Of a stretch of DNA of 64,000 bases, positions 48,782 through 58,940 are shown piece by piece (position 1 is the stretch's first letter; each line of letters starts with the position of its first letter). Both the position numbers and the translations under genes were made by a program. Source of the DNA: JANQPX01 sp050633905 (GTDB lineage: Bacteria; Pseudomonadota; Alphaproteobacteria; Geminicoccales; Geminicoccaceae). Location of the stretch: NCBI GenBank assembly GCA_050633905.1, contig JBOEHJ010000018.1, positions 62,001 through 126,000 of the forward strand, written 5' to 3'. The notes beneath the pieces were generated by a model that was not told the origin of the DNA, made no database searches, and saw only the letters and a program-made list of their open reading frames with translations.

Positions 48782-49519
48782 ATGATTGAACTTCTTTACA
48801 GTCCTGAAGCTTGGATCAGCCTGGCGACGTTGACCGTGCTCGAGATCGTTCTCGGCATCGACAACATCATCTTTCTCTCGATCGTCACCAATAAGCTGCC
48901 CAAGGACCAGCAGCCAAGAGCCCGCTTCATCGGTCTGGCACTTGCCCTCATCGGCCGCCTCGTCTTGCTGTTCGGTCTCGCCTGGATGACCAAGCTGATC
49001 CAACCGATCTTCCATATCAGAGAGTTCGCCGTCTCCTGGCGGGATCTCGTCTTGTTCTTCGGTGGCGCCTTCCTCATTTATAAGGCAACGGTCGAAATGC
49101 ATAACGAGCTGGAGGGCGGCGAGGAGGCGAAGATGAATGTCAAAGCCGCCACCTTCAGCTCGGTGATCTTCCAGATCATGATTATCGATATGGTATTCTC
49201 CCTGGACAGCGTCATCACCGCGATCGGCATTGCCGAACATGTCCCCATCATGGTGATCGCCATTCTCATCGCGATCGTGGTCATGCTGGTCGCTGCGGGG
49301 CCTGTTGCCGGCTTCGTTGATCGTCATCCCACGGTGAAGATGCTAGCACTGGCCTTTCTCTTGCTAGTGGGCGTGGCGCTGGTCGCGGATGGTCTACATT
49401 TCCACATCCCCCGCGCTTACCTCTATTTCGCCATCGGGTTTTCGATCGCAGTCGAAGCGCTCAATCTCTATGCCGCGCGGGCGCGTAAGCAGAAAAGCGT
49501 CGAGAGGCAGGTGGACTGA
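48782..49519 (+). CDS. TerC/YoaE-family integral membrane protein
   Basis: 245 residues with about seven membrane segments. TerC family signs: LEIVLGIDNIIFLSIVTNKL near the start and IIDMVFSLDSVITAIGIAEH in the second half, each with conserved acidic residues in the membrane. The family is linked to metal-ion efflux or metal loading of exported enzymes. It stands alone between fghA and the acetoacetyl-CoA synthetase. Confidence 0.9.
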   Translation: MIELLYSPEAWISLATLTVLEIVLGIDNIIFLSIVTNKLPKDQQPRARFIGLALALIGRLVLLFGLAWMTKLIQPIFHIREFAVSWRDLVLFFGGAFLIYKATVEMHNELEGGEEAKMNVKAATFSSVIFQIMIIDMVFSLDSVITAIGIAEHVPIMVIAILIAIVVMLVAAGPVAGFVDRHPTVKMLALAFLLLVGVALVADGLHFHIPRAYLYFAIGFSIAVEALNLYAARARKQKSVERQVD

Positions 49520-49575
49520 GCCCGCGCTGTAACGAAGCGAGACGGCTGGTCATCCTTTATTAACCTGCGCGCGTT

Positions 49576-49605
49576 AAGGGATCTTGTCAGGGGCAGCAGA
49601 TCCTT
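49576..49605. terminator. Hairpin between terC and the acetoacetyl-CoA synthetase gene
   Basis: AAGGGATCT pairs with AGATCCTT (one bulged G) around a 13-base loop. The preceding TTAACCTGCGCGCGTTAA has two TTAA words but ten bases apart, so it does not fit the CtrA pattern. It may also be a decayed repeat. Confidence 0.4.
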
Positions 49606-49647
49606 GGACTATCTGTTTCCGATGATAACGCCAGGCTTGCGAGAGAG

Positions 49648-51600
49648 ATGATGAACGAACCCCTTTGGCAGCCCTCGGATGAGCGTGTCGCCAACGCCAA
49701 TCTAACGGCGTTCATGACATCTCTTCACGCTGAGATGGATGCGGCGCCGACAACGTTCGACGATTTGCGCGTCTGGTCGGTCGATCAGCCCGAGGCGTTT
49801 TGGGAAGCTTTTTGGCGTTTTGCCGAGGTCCAGGCGAGTAAGCCTTGGAAGAAGGTGCTGACCGACGGCGAGAAAATGCCAGGTGCTTCGTGGTTCGATG
49901 GTGCCAGGCTGAATTTCGCCGAGAACATGCTACGCTACCGTGACGATCGAGAGGCAATCGTCGCATGGACCGAAGACCGCCACCGGCGGTCGGTCACTTA
50001 TAAAGAACTCTACTTGGCGGTCGCTAGGCTAGCCGATGCGCTTAGAACCGATGGTGTTGGTGTTGGTGACCGGGTTGCTGCGGTCATGCCCCATGCCATC
50101 GAGACGATTGTCGCGATGCTGGCTACCACATCGATCGGCGCCATCTGGTCCTCATGTTCGCCGGACTTCGGCGAACAAGGTCTGCTCGATCGTTTTGGCC
50201 AGATAGACGCCAAGGTGCTGATCACCGTCGACGGCTACCGCTATAACGGTAAAGAACTCGATATCCGCCCGAAGCTCGCCACGCTCAGGAATGGGCTCAC
50301 ATCGCTCAAACGGGTGGTGATGGTACCGTTTCTGCACGCCGATGCCGAGCCCGGCATTCTGAGCGATGCGGTGCGTTATCAAGACTATGTCGAAAACGAC
50401 GCTAACGCCGTCTCCTTTGAGCAGCTGCCCTTCGATCATCCTGCCTTCATTCTTTATTCCTCGGGTACGACGGGCGTGCCGAAGGCCATCGTCCATGGGG
50501 CCGGCGGTACCTTGCTGCAGCATTTGAAAGAGCTGATGCTGCATACCGACCTTAAGCGCGATGATCGGCTCTTCTACTTCACCACCTGTGGTTGGATGAT
50601 GTGGAATTGGCAGGTGAGTGGGCTTGGGGTTGGTGCAACCGTCGTGGTCTATGACGGCTCGCCCTTCTATCCAGATGGCAACTGCCTGTTCAATGTGCTG
50701 CAGGAGGACAAGGTCACCGTCTTCGGTACATCTGCGAAATTTATCGATGCGGTGAAGAAGGCGGGCCTGAAGCCTGCAACCAGCCATGATCTATCAGCGC
50801 TGAAATCCATGCTCTCCACAGGCTCGCCCCTGGTCGCGGAGAGCTTCGAATTCGTCTACCAGAGCATCAAGCAAGACTTGCATCTCGCCTCGATCTCGGG
50901 TGGCACCGATATTGTTTCCTGTTTTGTCCTGGGCAATCCCATTGGCCCTGTCTGGCGTGGTGAGATTCAGACAGCTGGCCTCGGGATGGCGGTCGAGGTC
51001 TGGAATGACGAAGGCAAGCCCGTGACCGCAGAGCGAGGCGAGTTGGTTTGTGTCAAATCCTTTCCCTGCATGCCGGTCAGCTTTTGGAACGATCCCGACG
51101 GTAGCCGCTACCATGGCGCTTATTTCGAGCGCTTCCCCGGTATCTGGACCCATGGCGACATGATCGAGCAGACGCCCCATAGCGGTTTCGTCATCCACGG
51201 GCGATCGGATGCTGTGCTCAATCCAGGCGGTGTGCGGATCGGCACCGCCGAGATCTATCGCCAGGTCGAGCAGATCGATGAGGTGCTTGAGGCGATTGCC
51301 GTTGGCCAAGACTGGGATAGCGATGTCCGGGTCGTGCTGTTTGTTCGCCTCGCTGCCGGTGTCAGCTTGGATGACGACCTCACGACCAGGATCAAGCAAA
51401 GGATTCGCGCCAATACGACACCTCGCCATGTGCCGGCAAAAGTTGTCGCCGTTGCGGATATCCCTCGGACGATGAGCGGCAAGATCGTGGAGCTTGCCGT
51501 GCGGGAGGTGGTCCATGGCAGGCCGGTGAAGAACACTGAAGCCCTTGCCAACCCTGAAGCTCTAGCCCTCTACAAGAATCTCCCAGCCCTCCAAGACTAG
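49648..51600 (+). CDS. Acetoacetyl-CoA synthetase
   Basis: 650 residues, the usual length. It activates acetoacetate to acetoacetyl-CoA with ATP in ketone-body or polyhydroxybutyrate metabolism. The AMP-binding core is FILYSSGTTGVPKAIVHGAG, ending with the GDMIEQTPHSGFVIHGRSDA loop and the acylation lysine in IPRTMSGKIVELAVREVVHG. The N-terminal W.PS...ANL...M sequence fits AacS rather than acetyl-CoA synthetase. Its amber stop (51598-51600) is the TAG of a family II element. Confidence 0.93.
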   Translation: MMNEPLWQPSDERVANANLTAFMTSLHAEMDAAPTTFDDLRVWSVDQPEAFWEAFWRFAEVQASKPWKKVLTDGEKMPGASWFDGARLNFAENMLRYRDDREAIVAWTEDRHRRSVTYKELYLAVARLADALRTDGVGVGDRVAAVMPHAIETIVAMLATTSIGAIWSSCSPDFGEQGLLDRFGQIDAKVLITVDGYRYNGKELDIRPKLATLRNGLTSLKRVVMVPFLHADAEPGILSDAVRYQDYVENDANAVSFEQLPFDHPAFILYSSGTTGVPKAIVHGAGGTLLQHLKELMLHTDLKRDDRLFYFTTCGWMMWNWQVSGLGVGATVVVYDGSPFYPDGNCLFNVLQEDKVTVFGTSAKFIDAVKKAGLKPATSHDLSALKSMLSTGSPLVAESFEFVYQSIKQDLHLASISGGTDIVSCFVLGNPIGPVWRGEIQTAGLGMAVEVWNDEGKPVTAERGELVCVKSFPCMPVSFWNDPDGSRYHGAYFERFPGIWTHGDMIEQTPHSGFVIHGRSDAVLNPGGVRIGTAEIYRQVEQIDEVLEAIAVGQDWDSDVRVVLFVRLAAGVSLDDDLTTRIKQRIRANTTPRHVPAKVVAVADIPRTMSGKIVELAVREVVHGRPVKNTEALANPEALALYKNLPALQD

Positions 51601-51680
51601 GGGCGTGGCCACCTCAATTGGTTTCGGCTGCCTTCGAAGAAAGAGCTTGGCATTCCAAGGGTATGTGGTCTCCTATCGGG
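51597..51680 (+). repeat. Family II 84-bp element, copy B
   Basis: Starts CTAGGGGCGTGGCCACC at the stop codon of the acetoacetyl-CoA synthetase gene and ends TATCGGG. It aligns gap-free over 84 bases with copies A and C. In the frame of the stop codon, the downstream reading continues to a TAA at about 51711; residues PSKxELGxPRVCGxLSG are shared with the corresponding reading of copy A. The rest of 51681-51970 holds no supported gene. Confidence 0.8.
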
Positions 51681-51970
51681 ATCGTGTCGGGGAAATTCTG
51701 TGTCGGATAGCTAAAGTTTTTGCCGACCATTTGGTGACTGCCTACCTCGCTTCAGCGCCACCCGATAGGGGAAGATAAGTCGGGCGGCCTTTTAGCGGCA
51801 TGGGGTGCTGGCGCTGTCTTCTGACCAAAAGAGTTCTTTCTTGAGCCGACAAAAAACTTGATTTTCGGATGGCTTGATCCAACGATCTCACGTTGGTAGG
51901 CGACTGTTTTTGGTTGTGTTGAGTGTCGGTATCGTGCCGGCAAGCCTCGACCGAGACGAACAAGGACATC

Positions 51971-53374
51971 ATGGCGAGCCTCGTAGATAACGATCGAACA
52001 ACCATACCGATCGGACGGCTGATCATCCGTGCTGCACGATTATCTTCCCCGTTGATCCTAGTTCTTCTCGGGCTGTTGGTCACCTCCAACCTGACACTGC
52101 TCGCAACATGCGTGGCCTTGTTTGTCGGCTTTGCCCTTGGCGGTCTCCTTGCGTTCTTCCGTGAGAAACGGCTGCATGCATTGGAAGGCCGGCTTTGCAG
52201 CTTGATGGGGGTTGAACCCCCGCCTCCGGGTGATTTCGAAATTCTCGGCGGCGATGCGCTGCCTGTGATGATCAACCAGGTCGAAGAGAGCCTAAACCGC
52301 ATGCGCGGCCATCATCGGGAACTCGATCTAGCGCTTAGGACATTGCTCGATGCTCTTCCCGATCCCGTGCTGCTGGTCAATGCCGATCGACGGATTGAGC
52401 GGGCGAATGTAGCGACAGCCAAGCTTCTCGAACGTGAGGTGACGGGGCAGCATATCGAAGGTGGCCTGCGTGATCCCGGGATATTGTCGGCGATCGACGA
52501 TACCTTCACCATCGGGGAGGGAGCAGAGGTCAATCTTCAGCTTTCGGGACCGCCGTCGCGGGCTTTTGGCGGACAGGTGGTGCCGATCCGCTGGCATCGA
52601 GGCCGCGCTGTACTGATCACGCTACGAGAACTGACAGAGCAGGTGATGATCGAGCGCATGCGCGCCGACTTCGTCGCGAACGCCAGCCATGAACTCAGAA
52701 CCCCGCTTACTGTGCTTCGCGGCTTTATTGAGACCTTGCAGGGTGCTGCCAAGGATGATCCCGAGGCGCAGACGCGGTTTTTAGGCACCATGGAGGCTGA
52801 AGCCGAGCGCATGTCGCGGCTGATCAATGACCTTCTGTCCTTGTCACGGATCGAGCAAAACGAGCATGTGCTCCCCGATGAAGTCGTCGATCTCGATCAG
52901 GTTCTGCGCAACGTCATCGATGCCCTTAAAGGTTACGCACGCGACCGAAACGTTACGCTTGTAGCCGACATCCCGAGCGATTTGCCGGATATCGTCGGCG
53001 ACTTTGATCAACTAAGCCAGCTCTTCACCAACCTGATCGACAACGGGATCAAATATGGTGGCAATGAGGGTGAGGTTCGGGTCGCCGCAGAGTTTCACGA
53101 GGTGATGCCATCCGGCGCTGGAGCGCTTAGCGGCCGTGCTGCGGTCGAGGTCAAGATTATCGATAACGGGCCAGGCATTGCTGCTGAGAATTTGCCTCGC
53201 TTGACCGAGCGTTTCTTCAGGGTAGATCCCGCTCATTCCCGGCATCTCGGGAGCACCGGCCTCGGCCTTGCGATCGTCAAACACATCCTGCGCCGCCATC
53301 GCGGCCATATCAATATCGAGAGCGAGGTCGATAAGGGAACGGTGTTTAAGATCTATCTGAAGAGCGCAGACTGA
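51971..53374 (+). CDS. phoR: Phosphate-regulon sensor histidine kinase PhoR
   Basis: 467 residues from ATG 51971; an in-frame start at 51923 is less likely. Two membrane segments (about 24-42 LILVLLGLLVTSNLTLLAT, 45-60), then a PAS domain (about 120-220; LLDALPDPVLLVNADRRIER), the dimerisation domain with the phospho-accepting histidine in FVANASHELRTPLTVLRGFI, and a HATPase domain with NLIDNGIKYGG, DNGPGIA and GLGLAIVKHILRRH. It senses phosphate state through PstSCAB-PhoU and phosphorylates PhoB, encoded at 58937. The Pho box and pstS follow immediately. Confidence 0.93.
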   Translation: MASLVDNDRTTIPIGRLIIRAARLSSPLILVLLGLLVTSNLTLLATCVALFVGFALGGLLAFFREKRLHALEGRLCSLMGVEPPPPGDFEILGGDALPVMINQVEESLNRMRGHHRELDLALRTLLDALPDPVLLVNADRRIERANVATAKLLEREVTGQHIEGGLRDPGILSAIDDTFTIGEGAEVNLQLSGPPSRAFGGQVVPIRWHRGRAVLITLRELTEQVMIERMRADFVANASHELRTPLTVLRGFIETLQGAAKDDPEAQTRFLGTMEAEAERMSRLINDLLSLSRIEQNEHVLPDEVVDLDQVLRNVIDALKGYARDRNVTLVADIPSDLPDIVGDFDQLSQLFTNLIDNGIKYGGNEGEVRVAAEFHEVMPSGAGALSGRAAVEVKIIDNGPGIAAENLPRLTERFFRVDPAHSRHLGSTGLGLAIVKHILRRHRGHINIESEVDKGTVFKIYLKSAD

Positions 53375-53385
53375 CATTTTTATCC

Positions 53386-53414
53386 TTGTCATCAATTTGT
53401 CATAGATTCGTCAC
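53386..53414 (+). promoter_or_regulatory. Pho box, three direct repeats, upstream of pstS
   Basis: TTGTCAT, TTGTCAT and TCGTCAC stand at exact 11-base spacing with 4-base AT-rich linkers (CAAT and AGAT). This is the PhoB-binding arrangement (repeat CTGTCAT/C). It is 12 bases after the phoR stop and about 115 bases before pstS, so the pst operon should be induced by PhoB at low phosphate. A GGGAGA ribosome site precedes the pstS start at 53529. Confidence 0.88.
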
Positions 53415-53528
53415 ATAACAATAACTGTCGATCATCAAAGTTCGATCACGTTGGTCATCGGTCGAGCTTGATCTGCTGATGACCAGAAAGGCATTCGGCC
53501 TAACTAGTCAATCGGGAGAGATACCCCC

Positions 53529-54557
53529 ATGCGAGGTACCACCTTCGCCTTTGCCACCATGGCAGCCACTGTCGCCCTGGTCGCCGCCGCCGAAGCCCGC
53601 GATCAAATCCGCATCGTCGGCTCCTCCACCGTTTTCCCATTTTCCACCGCCGTTGCCGAGCAGTTCGGCCAGACCAGCGATTTTGCCACGCCTGTGGTCG
53701 AGAGCACCGGTTCTGGTGGCGGTTTGAAGCTCTTTTGCGCCGGCATCGGTGAAGAGCATCCGGACATGACCAACGCATCTCGCGCCATCAAGGACAGCGA
53801 GATCGAGAACTGTGCCGCCAATGGCGTCAAGGAGATCACCGAGATCAAGGTCGGTTTCGACGGCATCGTGCTTGCCAACTTCAAGTCGGCCGAGCCTGTC
53901 AATGTCACCATTCCGCAGATCTTCCAAGCGCTCGCTGCTGAGGTCGAGGTTGATGGTGCTGTTGTCGCCAATCCCTACACCATGTGGAACGAGATCGATG
54001 CCGGCCTCCCCGCCGTCAAGATCGAAGTTCTCGGCCCGCCACCCACCTCCGGCACCCGCGACGCCTTCGTCGAGCTGGTGATGGAAAGCGGTTGCGAAGA
54101 ATTCCCGGCGATCGCCGCTCTCGAAGAGAGTGACGAAGACAAGTTCGAGGCAGTCTGCGCCACCATGCGCGAAGACGGTGCTTTCGTCGAAGCTGGCGAG
54201 AACGACAACCTGATTGTGCAAAAGCTCGAAGCCAACCCAGCCGCCTTCGGCATCTTCGGTTTCAGCTTCCTTGATCAGAACCTCGATAAGATGCAGGGTA
54301 CCTTCGTCAATGGTGTCGAGCCGACTTTCGAGAACATCGCAGCTGGCGACTATCCCGTGTCCCGCTCGCTCTTCTTCTATGTCAAGAACGCCCATGTCGG
54401 TGTCATCCCGGGTTTGGAAGAATATGTGACCGAGTTCACGAGCGAAGGTGCATTTGGCGAGGATGGTTACCTCACCGACAAGGGCCTGATCCCGCTGTCG
54501 GAAGCCGACCGGGAAGCCATTCGCGAACAAGCGACTAGCTTCACGCCGCTTTCCTAA
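53529..54557 (+). CDS. pstS: Phosphate-binding protein PstS
   Basis: 342 residues. Signal peptide of about 23 residues (TFAFATMAATVALVAAAEA). The phosphate-contact stretches are RIVGSSTVFPFSTAVAEQF, ESTGSGGGLKLFCAG, NASRAIKDSEIENCA and GPPPTSGTRDAFVELVM, characteristic of the longer alphaproteobacterial PstS. Periplasmic. First gene of the operon under the Pho box and followed by a hairpin before pstC. Confidence 0.95.
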   Translation: MRGTTFAFATMAATVALVAAAEARDQIRIVGSSTVFPFSTAVAEQFGQTSDFATPVVESTGSGGGLKLFCAGIGEEHPDMTNASRAIKDSEIENCAANGVKEITEIKVGFDGIVLANFKSAEPVNVTIPQIFQALAAEVEVDGAVVANPYTMWNEIDAGLPAVKIEVLGPPPTSGTRDAFVELVMESGCEEFPAIAALEESDEDKFEAVCATMREDGAFVEAGENDNLIVQKLEANPAAFGIFGFSFLDQNLDKMQGTFVNGVEPTFENIAAGDYPVSRSLFFYVKNAHVGVIPGLEEYVTEFTSEGAFGEDGYLTDKGLIPLSEADREAIREQATSFTPLS

Positions 54558-54570
54558 GATCCAGGTTATC

Positions 54571-54592
54571 GGGGGCGCCTTCGGGCGTCCCC
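54571..54592 (+). terminator. Hairpin between pstS and pstC
   Basis: GGGGGCGCC and GGGCGTCCCC pair around a TTC loop, 14 bases after the pstS stop. No long T run, so it is probably a partial terminator or RNA-stabilising structure that keeps pstS mRNA abundant. Confidence 0.6.
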
Positions 54593-54636
54593 ATCTTCCT
54601 CCCGCTACGATGGGAGGTACTTAAAGGGAAGCAAGA

Positions 54637-56010
54637 ATGATCTGGACGCTCATCATCCTGCTCATTGCTGGCGGCGCCTACTTCTATGGATGGCGTCGTG
54701 CTTTGGACAAGAGCGCCGGAAAGATAGCAACACTGCATTCCTTGCCTGGCCATTACGCTTGGTACTCAGCTCTTCTCGCCGCAGGTCCAGCCCTCACCCT
54801 TTGGTTTGGCTGGTCGGTCTTCGGCGACCTCATTCTGAAATCGATCGTTCTCTCGCGCCTGCCCGCTGATATGGCGGATCAGTCACCCGCTATCCTCAAC
54901 TTCTTCTTCAGCGACGTGAAGCGCATGGCCACGGGGATCCCCCCTAACACCGAGCCCAATGCGGCGATGGAAGCTGCTGCTTCCCTCTATAGCCGCCTGA
55001 ACGGGATTGGCACCGTTGCCTTCGTCATCGGTACGCTGGCCCTCGCTGTCAGCCTAGCGCTGGTCGCGATCGGTCGGGTCGAGACCGATTTTCGCGCGCG
55101 TAACAAGGTCGAAAGATGGGTCACTTACGGCCTCTTGATCACCGCCGCTATCTCGATCCTGACCACGGCCGGTATCGTCTTTTCGGTACTGTTCGAAAGC
55201 ATCCGTTTCTTCCAGCAGATCCCGATCACCAATTTCCTATTCGGCCTGGAATGGAGTCCGCAAACCGCGATCCGCGCCGATCAGGTCGGCTCGTCCGGCG
55301 CATTTGGCATGATCCCGCTGCTCTCCGGCACGCTGATGGTCACCATCATCGCCATGCTGGTAGCAGGCCCGATCGGTCTCGCCTCCGCCATTTATCTTTC
55401 GCAATATGCAACGCCACGTTTTCGCTCTATCGCCAAGCCCGTGATGGAAATTCTGGCCGGCGTGCCGACCGTGGTCTACGGCTTCTTCGCTGCTCTCACA
55501 GTGGCCCCCTTCATCCGCAATCTTGGTGAAACCATCGGGCTTAGCGTGTCTTCGGAAAGCGCTTTGGCTGCAGGCGGCGTCATGGGGATCATGATCATTC
55601 CGTTTGTTTCCTCCCTTTCGGATGATGCGATCACGGCCGTGCCGCGGCGCCTGCGCGACGCCTCGCTCGGCCTGGGAGCGACCACGGCGGAGACCATCTC
55701 GAAGGTCATCGTGCCGGCAGCCCTTCCCGGCATCATCGCGGGCTTTCTCCTTGCCATCTCACGGGCGATCGGTGAGACCATGATCGTGGTGATGGCTGCT
55801 GGTCTCGCTGCCAACCTCACCGCCAATCCGCTGGAAGCAGTCACTACTGTCACGGTGCAGATCGTCACCCTCCTGGTCGGCGACCAGGAATTCGACAGTG
55901 CCAAAACCCTCTCCGCCTTCGCGCTAGGCCTAGTTTTGTTTGTTGCGACATTGCTCTTGAATGTCCTCGCCTTGCACGTCATGCGTACCTATCGGGAAAA
56001 ATATGACTGA
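54637..56010 (+). CDS. pstC: Phosphate ABC transporter permease PstC
   Basis: 457 residues, about 130 longer than enteric PstC because of an N-terminal region (about 1-190) with extra membrane segments, usual in alphaproteobacteria. The permease core has LLSGTLMVTIIAMLVAGPIG, the EAA-type segment TAVPRRLRDASLGLGATTAE and RAIGETMIVVMAAGLAANLT. It overlaps pstA by eight bases. With PstA it forms the phosphate channel. Confidence 0.94.
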   Translation: MIWTLIILLIAGGAYFYGWRRALDKSAGKIATLHSLPGHYAWYSALLAAGPALTLWFGWSVFGDLILKSIVLSRLPADMADQSPAILNFFFSDVKRMATGIPPNTEPNAAMEAAASLYSRLNGIGTVAFVIGTLALAVSLALVAIGRVETDFRARNKVERWVTYGLLITAAISILTTAGIVFSVLFESIRFFQQIPITNFLFGLEWSPQTAIRADQVGSSGAFGMIPLLSGTLMVTIIAMLVAGPIGLASAIYLSQYATPRFRSIAKPVMEILAGVPTVVYGFFAALTVAPFIRNLGETIGLSVSSESALAAGGVMGIMIIPFVSSLSDDAITAVPRRLRDASLGLGATTAETISKVIVPAALPGIIAGFLLAISRAIGETMIVVMAAGLAANLTANPLEAVTTVTVQIVTLLVGDQEFDSAKTLSAFALGLVLFVATLLLNVLALHVMRTYREKYD

Positions 56011-57342
56011 CATTCTAGACCCAGGAGCGAGTTTGAGCAGCACTGCCAACGGTACTGTCATCAAGCCGAGGCGGCTGAGCCCCGAAGCCATTGCCGCGCG
56101 CACCAAGAAACGCTACGCGGCGGAAGCCCGGTTCAAGGCGGTTGGTCTTGGCGGTGTGATCATCGCGCTCGGCCTCCTGGCGCTCCTGCTGTTCACGATC
56201 GTCGCCCAGGGCATGGGCGCATTCTGGCAGACCACCGTCACATTGCCGATTGAGCTCAGCGAAGCCGAGATCGACCCCGACGGCACCCGTGATCCAGCCG
56301 TTCTGGCCAAGGTCAATTACGCCGGCTTGGTCAACGACGCCCTCTATAATATGTTCCCGGATGTTGAGGAACGCCGCGCCAGACGCGCTCTTCGCGGTAT
56401 CATAAGCAAGGGCGCAGGCATCGATGTGCAGCGGATGGTGCTTGCTGATCCCAGCTTGATCGGCACGACCCAGGACATCACCTTGCTGGCCTCCGATGAC
56501 GTCGATCAGTTCGTCAAAGGCAATATCGACCGTGATTTGCCGGAAGATAATCGCCGGGTGAAGGACCAGGAGATCGTCTGGATCGACAAGCTGGTCGGGG
56601 ATGACCGGGTTGAGACGGTGTTCAACACCTGGCTGCTCACTAATGGCGATTCACGCGAACCGGAGATGGCCGGCATCTGGGGGGCGGCGGTCGGCTCGTT
56701 CTACATGATGCTGGTGGTGCTGATGCTGTCCGTGCCGCTTGGCGTGGGTGCTGCCATTTACCTCGAAGAATTTGCGCCAAAAAATAATCGCTGGGTCGAT
56801 CTGATCGAGGTCAATGTCAATAATCTCGCTGCTGTGCCTTCGATCGTCTTCGGTCTCTTGGGTCTTGCCGTCTTCCTTGGCGTCATGGGGCTGCCGCGCT
56901 CGGCGCCGATCGTTGGCGGCCTGACGCTCACCTTGATGACGCTCCCGACCATCGTGGTGGCAACCCGAGCAGCCCTTCGCGCCGTGCCGCCATCGATCCG
57001 GGAAGGTGCCCTTGGCATTGGCGCCTCGCAAATTCAGGTGGTCGCCCATCATGTCCTACCGCTGGCCTTGCCGGGCATCATGACCGGCACGATCATCGGT
57101 CTCGCCCAAGCCCTTGGCGAAACCGCGCCGCTTCTCATGATCGGTATGGTCGCCTTCATAGTCGATATTCCAAGCAGCCCCTTCGATGCGGCCACCGCCC
57201 TGCCAGTTCAGATCTTCCTTTGGGCGGATGCGCCCGAGCGCGCGTTTACCGAGCGCACGGCCGCGGCGATCATGGTGTTGCTCGGTTTTCTTCTCGTCAT
57301 GAACACCCTTGCCGTCATTCTCCGACAGAGGTTCCAAATCAA

Positions 57343-57349
<7 letters not shown>
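56003..57349 (+). CDS. pstA: Phosphate ABC transporter permease PstA with DUF3333 N-terminus
   Basis: 448 residues from ATG 56003, overlapping the pstC stop; the frame extends upstream to 55961 but this is less likely. Residues about 20-220 form the alphaproteobacterial N-terminal extension (DUF3333) with a membrane segment (VGLGGVIIALGLLALLLFTI) and a soluble part. The permease core follows, with YMMLVVLMLSVPLGVGAAIY, EEFAPKN, and the EAA-like SIREGALGIGASQIQVVAHH. Ends GLAQALGETAPLLMIGMVAF. Confidence 0.94.
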
Positions 57350-58185
<836 letters not shown>

Positions 58186-58196
58186 GGACAGGATCG

Positions 58197-58940
58197 ATGG
58201 TGCAGCAAGCCGACGACAACCAGCATATCGTTAAATCCTATGACGATGAGATCAATGCATTACAGCGTCAGATCATCCAGATGGGTGGTCTGGTAGAAAA
58301 GCAAGTATCGGACGCGATCCGCTCGCTGAAAGAGCGGGATGTCGAGGTTGCCGCCCATGTGATTGAGCGGGACGATCAAGTCGATCAGATGGAAGAGGAG
58401 ATCGACAAGGAGGTGATCCGCCTGCTTGCCACGCGTCAGCCGATGGCGGTCGATCTTCGCCTGGTGGCCATGGCGATGAAAATCTCGAATGATCTGGAGC
58501 GTATCGGGGACTATGCGGCCAATATGGCAAAGCGGGCGATCACCCTCGCCAAGAGCCCGCCCTTGAAGCCGCTTTATACCATTCCGCATATGGGACAGAT
58601 CACCCAGGCGATGGTCAAGCAGATCCTAGACGCTTATGTCGAACGCGATGCTAACAAGGCCATGGGGGCTTGGTATCGCGACGATGAGGTCGATCAGCTG
58701 TATGACAGCCTGTTCCGGGAACTCACGACCTATATGCTGGAAGAACCACGCAACATCCCGACCTGCGTCGATCTCCTTGCGGTCGCCAAGCATGTCGAAC
58801 GCATCGGCGACCACGCCTGTAACATTGCCGAGAAGATCCATTACATGGTGCATGGCGAACGCATCAACCGGATGCCGTTGGAAGGGCAGCCCAACCACAA
58901 CGGCGGAGCGGCATCGCCCGCCGAAGCGGACGCATCATGA
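58197..58940 (+). CDS. phoU: Phosphate signalling protein PhoU
   Basis: 247 residues, all helical, with the two PhoU repeats. KSYDDEINALQRQIIQMGGL begins repeat one; the conserved ISNDLERIGDYAANMAKRA and the matching VAKHVERIGDHACNIAEKI are the metal-binding E/D-rich motifs. It links the Pst transporter to PhoR and helps repress the regulon in high phosphate. It overlaps phoB by four bases. Confidence 0.96.
   Translation: MVQQADDNQHIVKSYDDEINALQRQIIQMGGLVEKQVSDAIRSLKERDVEVAAHVIERDDQVDQMEEEIDKEVIRLLATRQPMAVDLRLVAMAMKISNDLERIGDYAANMAKRAITLAKSPPLKPLYTIPHMGQITQAMVKQILDAYVERDANKAMGAWYRDDEVDQLYDSLFRELTTYMLEEPRNIPTCVDLLAVAKHVERIGDHACNIAEKIHYMVHGERINRMPLEGQPNHNGGAASPAEADAS

Noticed and set aside
49558..49605. 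A sixth family I palindrome or a CtrA site before the acetoacetyl-CoA synthetase gene
   Set aside because: The two TTAA words are ten bases apart and the arms of the palindrome are not recognisable; kept only as a hairpin.
51597..51712. Amber codons as pyrrolysine
   Set aside because: No pyl genes are in the window, and the upstream proteins are complete at the stop; readthrough is listed only as a weak possibility.
53508..54530. Minus-strand frame of 340 codons
   Set aside because: Antisense to pstS, whose identity is certain.
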